Assembly: GCA_032164245.1 (NCBI GenBank) | Contig: JAVMKO010000001.1 | Span: 76,009,892 to 76,073,891 of the forward strand | Direction of reading: 5' to 3' | Origin: Sternotherus odoratus | Taxonomy: Eukaryota; Chordata; Testudines; Kinosternidae | Length of the DNA stretch: 64,000 nucleotides | Shown here: one piece after another, positions 60,460-64,000 of the stretch | Layout of the letters: each line of letters begins with the position of its first letter | Position numbering within the stretch: the stretch's first letter is position 1 | Position numbers and translations under genes: made by a program | Notes under the pieces: model-generated | What the model was told of the DNA's origin: nothing | The model's database searches: none | What the model saw: the letters and a program-made list of their open reading frames with translations, nothing else

Positions 60460-61795
60460 ATTTTGATGATGCAGTGTGTATATTGTTCTCCTGACACCAC
60501 CTTTAGTTGTTGAGACTCCACCTTCTAGAACTTTTGCTCATCCAATCTTCGTGATTTCTTCACTGCTTTGGGCAACTGCAACACCTTTACTTCTTCCACT
60601 TTCCCAGCAGTCTTGGCTTGTTTACACTTTTCCTGTAATATTCGTGTTTCATTGCATGTCCGGCTTTTCTTTGCTTGCTTACACCTTCCAATAACTTCCT
60701 CCACTGTATTTTGTATCACTTCCTTGAATATTTCCCATCCAGTCTGTAGTGAGATTTCTTCATCAAACACAAATTAATGAAAGACCTCGCAAGCATCAAC
60801 TTGTACACCTCCCTCACATAGCTAGCCTTATCAAGATCAAATTTAGTTCCAGTTACACCCCTCTGTTTCTTGGACTTTAACTTAATATTAATTTTTCCCA
60901 TTAGTCATTCATGATTACTGCCACAGTAATAATCAGATTGTGTATCTCACAGCAAGCTCATTTGTCATTCTGATACCATGTGGTCCCAACTTTATTGATT
61001 TGCTTATCATGTCTGCTATCAACCTTTGCATTCATATTTCCCCATTATAAAAACCATATCATGAACAGGATTCTCATCTACAATGCTATCCACCTGTTGT
61101 TACAACCCATCCTTCTCTTCCACGTCTGCTGCTTCTGGTAGTGCATAACAACAGGTCACAATTGTGCATAGTTTATTGTAAGCGGTAGTAACCTTCCTAT
61201 GACAATCTGCTCAGACACTGGTTTCCAACTGTTATTTGAAGTAGCTATTCTCTTGTCCACTGCCATAGCAACCCACCCCTATGCTTCGCTTGACTACCTG
61301 AATGTCCTGTGCCCTGAATAAAGGAAAGTATAATGTCCAATTGTGAATTCTCCTGTATCCAGCCAATATGTCTTCTGTTTGGCAGCAAAGGTAAATTCCT
61401 CCACTACTAGCTCAGTCTGGCCTGAAGCAAACAATTCTAACATTCCAGCTTGTAATATGTGCAATATGTTTAGCTGTTAACCAAAAATCCATGACCATTT
61501 CCATTTGTTAGGCCCTATACATCAGTCTCGCTTGCTGTATTGTTTCTATAACAAATCAATTTCAGATGTAATGACTTGTTAGCACATTCTATTCTATCCA
61601 GCTCATGGGAACGCAATGTCATAGCCTGCTGGCCTGCTAGGAACAGGCATGATCAGCAGTTCCACCTCACTTTCCCTTCAAGGCTAACAAGCTTGGGCTG
61701 CTTTGATTTAAAATCAGTTTTCCTTCTCCTAGACAGACTTGCCTAAAGAGGTGAAATAAGCCCTATGGTTTGAAGTCAGGGTTCCCATCTATATG
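60460..61795 (-). mobile_element. LINE 5' half, inverted (endonuclease and linker)
   Basis: The minus strand reads an endonuclease remnant. A G-K-Y/GDYNAK-like block occurs near 61050, then DSRHDKQINKVGTTW near 61000-60960, and a frame shift leads to HNLIITVAVI near 60930. The linker before the reverse transcriptase follows at 60760-60530 (TGWEIFKEVIQNTVEEVIG). It is directly followed, on the other strand, by the reverse transcriptase half at 61800. Confidence 0.72.
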
Positions 61796-61799
61796 CAAA

Positions 61800-63470
61800 A
61801 AGTTTAAATTGTACAGAAACATTGTACATTCAAGTCAATGATGCGAGTGATAAGACATGCTACCAGTGAACCAACAACAAATATCGAAGGGTTCCTGGAA
61901 GTATGGAAGGAACATTTTGACAAAGTGCTGAACTGTAATTTTTCCTGATGCAAGCATTCTAGACATGCCAGCTGAACAGGGCAGAATGGATATAAGCACT
62001 GAATCACCATCTGAAAAAGAAATAGAGAAAATAAGCAGTTAAAAAATAGGAAAGCTGTAGGAATAGATAATAGAACAGTTGAGCTGGTAAAAGCTGGTGT
62101 AATAAATGCTATCAAAGGATTAGAAAAATAAATAAGGTATGGGAGCAAGAGAAAGTACTTGATGACTGGGTAAAGGCAATAGTTGTACCTATCCTGAAGA
62201 AAGGAGATCCTGCCAATTTGAATAATTGAAGAGATATAAACTTATCAGTATCGGAAAAATCATAATGAAAGTAATTGTCAACTGATTATGGCTAGTGTTA
62301 GGAGGAGCAGCAGGCAAGGAACAGTGCAGCTTCATACCAGGACAAAGTTGAACTGATTCAACACACTCCAACAGCTGATGGAAAAAGGGTAAGAATGAGG
62401 ATTATAGATGTTTTCTCTTTTCATTGACTGCATGAAGAAATTTGTTTTGGTTTGGAGGGAAGCATTATGGAAAGTAGTAAAATCATATGTAGTTCCAGAT
62501 AGAATAACTGTAACTATAAAAGTTATGTCCAAAGATTCCTGTAGTTCCATAAGAACTGGTAGAAAATTAAGCAACTGATTCAAGTCAAAGTTTGGGATAA
62601 GACAAGGGGGCATGGAATCACCATCACTTTTCATCATGTTCTTAAATCGGACGATAAAGTGGTATACCAGGTGGAGGACATGACGCTGGGTGATCTAAAG
62701 TTAAGCTCTTTAGCTCATGCAAACAACACTGTACAACTAGCAGACATGTTTGAATTGATGATGACACGCTTCATTACCTTGGAAAATTGATGTAGTCGAT
62801 TTGGACTTAAAATAAATGCCAACATGATGAAGTGGTTGCATCTTGGAAAAGGGACAATATATAAAGTGTTGAAATGCAACAGTGAAGTCACAGAACAAGT
62901 AAAACCTTACATGTACCTAGGAAGATTGATCAGTGCCAACGGTTCCATCAAGGATGAGGTTAAAAGGACATGTGCTTTAGCTACAACAGCTACACAGAAG
63001 TTGATGAAATTATGGACTGATAAAAACATTGTTTGGCACCAAAATGAAAATGAATCAAACCAATGTACTAGTAGTATTACTCTGTAGTCTGAAAGCAGCT
63101 GCATTAATGAAACAGACAACAGAAGGTGGCTGGAGGTAACAGAGATGAGAGTTATTTGGAAGATGCCAGGTGTACTGTGGAATGATATGACAACTGATGA
63201 AGTTAGAAGGAGCAGGATGTGAAGTGACAATATCGGATTGGCTGCAATCAAAGAGATTACAATAATTACAACACCTTAGAAGACAGAAATGCAAATGCAA
63301 CCACAGTGAGCCAGATCTGAAGGCTGACCACCAACTACATGGCAGGAAATTGTATGCAGGGATATGACCAAGCTGGGCTTAATGGAGGGACAAGCCACAG
63401 ACAAGACTGAATGCCGGTGCTGTAGGGATCTTCATGCTCGGGGATGAGAAGAAGTGTATGTATTTCAGAC
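61800..63470 (+). mobile_element. LINE 3' half, forward (reverse transcriptase)
   Basis: Plus-strand blocks in order: GKAVGIDN-like near 62050, a VVPILKKGDPANL-like stretch near 62180, a GIRQGGMESPSLFIMFLN-like block near 62590, FGLKINANMMKWLHLG near 62800, and YLGRLISANGSIKDEVKR at 62917-62970. A PPTTWQEIV block with KLGL follows near 63330-63375. Stops and frameshifts are frequent. The order is that of an APE-type LINE reverse transcriptase and its C-terminus. Confidence 0.82.
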
Positions 63471-64000
63471 TTCTGGGAAATGATTGATTTGTACTATGTT
63501 TCATCCAACATATGCAAAATATGTCCAGAAACTTGGGAAAGGGCCACATTATCAAAGCACGTAATGTAAAATGTTATTTATTCTAACATTTAACACACAT
63601 GAAGATTTTCCCAAAGCAGTAAATTGTTTAAGCCACATAATTCATTTAATTTTCCACTCCTGCATATTCTCTCCTCCAGTCCTTTTAAACATAGCCATAA
63701 ACAACAGCTAAAAAACTTCTTTTAAAAAATTACATGCTTTTAGTTTTCCCAAGTGCTTCTGAATTGCATCTTTTGGCTCTGCCTCTTCCCTTCCCTAAAA
63801 TCTCCTACATGTGATACAAGAAACATTCAAATACAGCGTTAATATTTCTGGTTTTTACAAAAAATTCAGTTTGTGGGTTGTTTTTGTAAATGCACTAGCC
63901 GTGACTTGTTTCTCTTCCTGCTCTGATTTCCTTTAACTCTTTAGTCCTCACTGCACATTTTCTATCTTCCTCTCTCACACCTGCTGTGTGGCCACTCATG

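Larger units (their letters stand above)
57380..64000 (-). other. PLBD1: PLBD1 intron, continuing past the window
   Basis: No upstream PLBD1 exon was recognised. I looked for the preceding protein block (an IVEQIPTY-like motif) and did not find it. A MIR-like fragment lies at about 59690-59820 (ctataaaatagggataatac and aaagtgctctgggatcttt words). The 88-codon frame at 57963-58229 is basic but unrecognised. A rearranged LINE fills about 60460-63470. The end, 63480-64000, shows nothing supported. Confidence 0.75.

Overview
This is a vertebrate nuclear window, most likely from a turtle or another sauropsid. That call rests on a CR1 LINE tail ending in TTATGTTC-type repeats, a reversed CR1 tail, several DIRS-type tyrosine-recombinase retrotransposons, and many non-autonomous hAT and Harbinger elements of types common in turtle DNA. 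It is memory-based pattern recognition, with no database check.

Two host genes converge. ATF7IP runs on the + strand. Its last five coding exons lie at 3459-3537, 12054-12209, 13454-13639, 29980-30092 and 31936-32352, followed by a long repeat-poor 3' UTR to about 37560. PLBD1 runs on the - strand, and its last three coding exons lie at 57379-57194, 56114-56008 and 52961-52794. All joins keep frame and have GT/AG borders. The tail-to-tail ATF7IP/PLBD1 order matches the human arrangement. ATF7IP is a nuclear partner of SETDB1 and MBD1 in H3K9 methylation and silencing. PLBD1 is a lysosomal phospholipase B-like protein. They are neighbours with no known functional link.

Most of the rest is mobile DNA. 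The 16.3 kb ATF7IP intron at 13640-29979 holds a Russian-doll nest. An old DIRS element (about 15060-29450) is split in its gag by a second DIRS (about 17222-25510). The second is itself interrupted by a solo LTR with a 5-bp target duplication, a hAT element with a partial duplication, and a Harbinger MITE with TTA duplications. Two further MITEs sit in the outer element. A third DIRS copy, on the - strand (about 51845-46775), lies between the genes and has lost its recombinase.

A decayed minus-strand LINE fills 5225-8335. A LINE with an inverted 5' half lies at about 60460-63470 in the 3'-most visible PLBD1 intron. Target-site duplications could be read directly for nine small elements. No RNA gene, CRISPR array, prokaryotic feature or clearly new functional system was seen.
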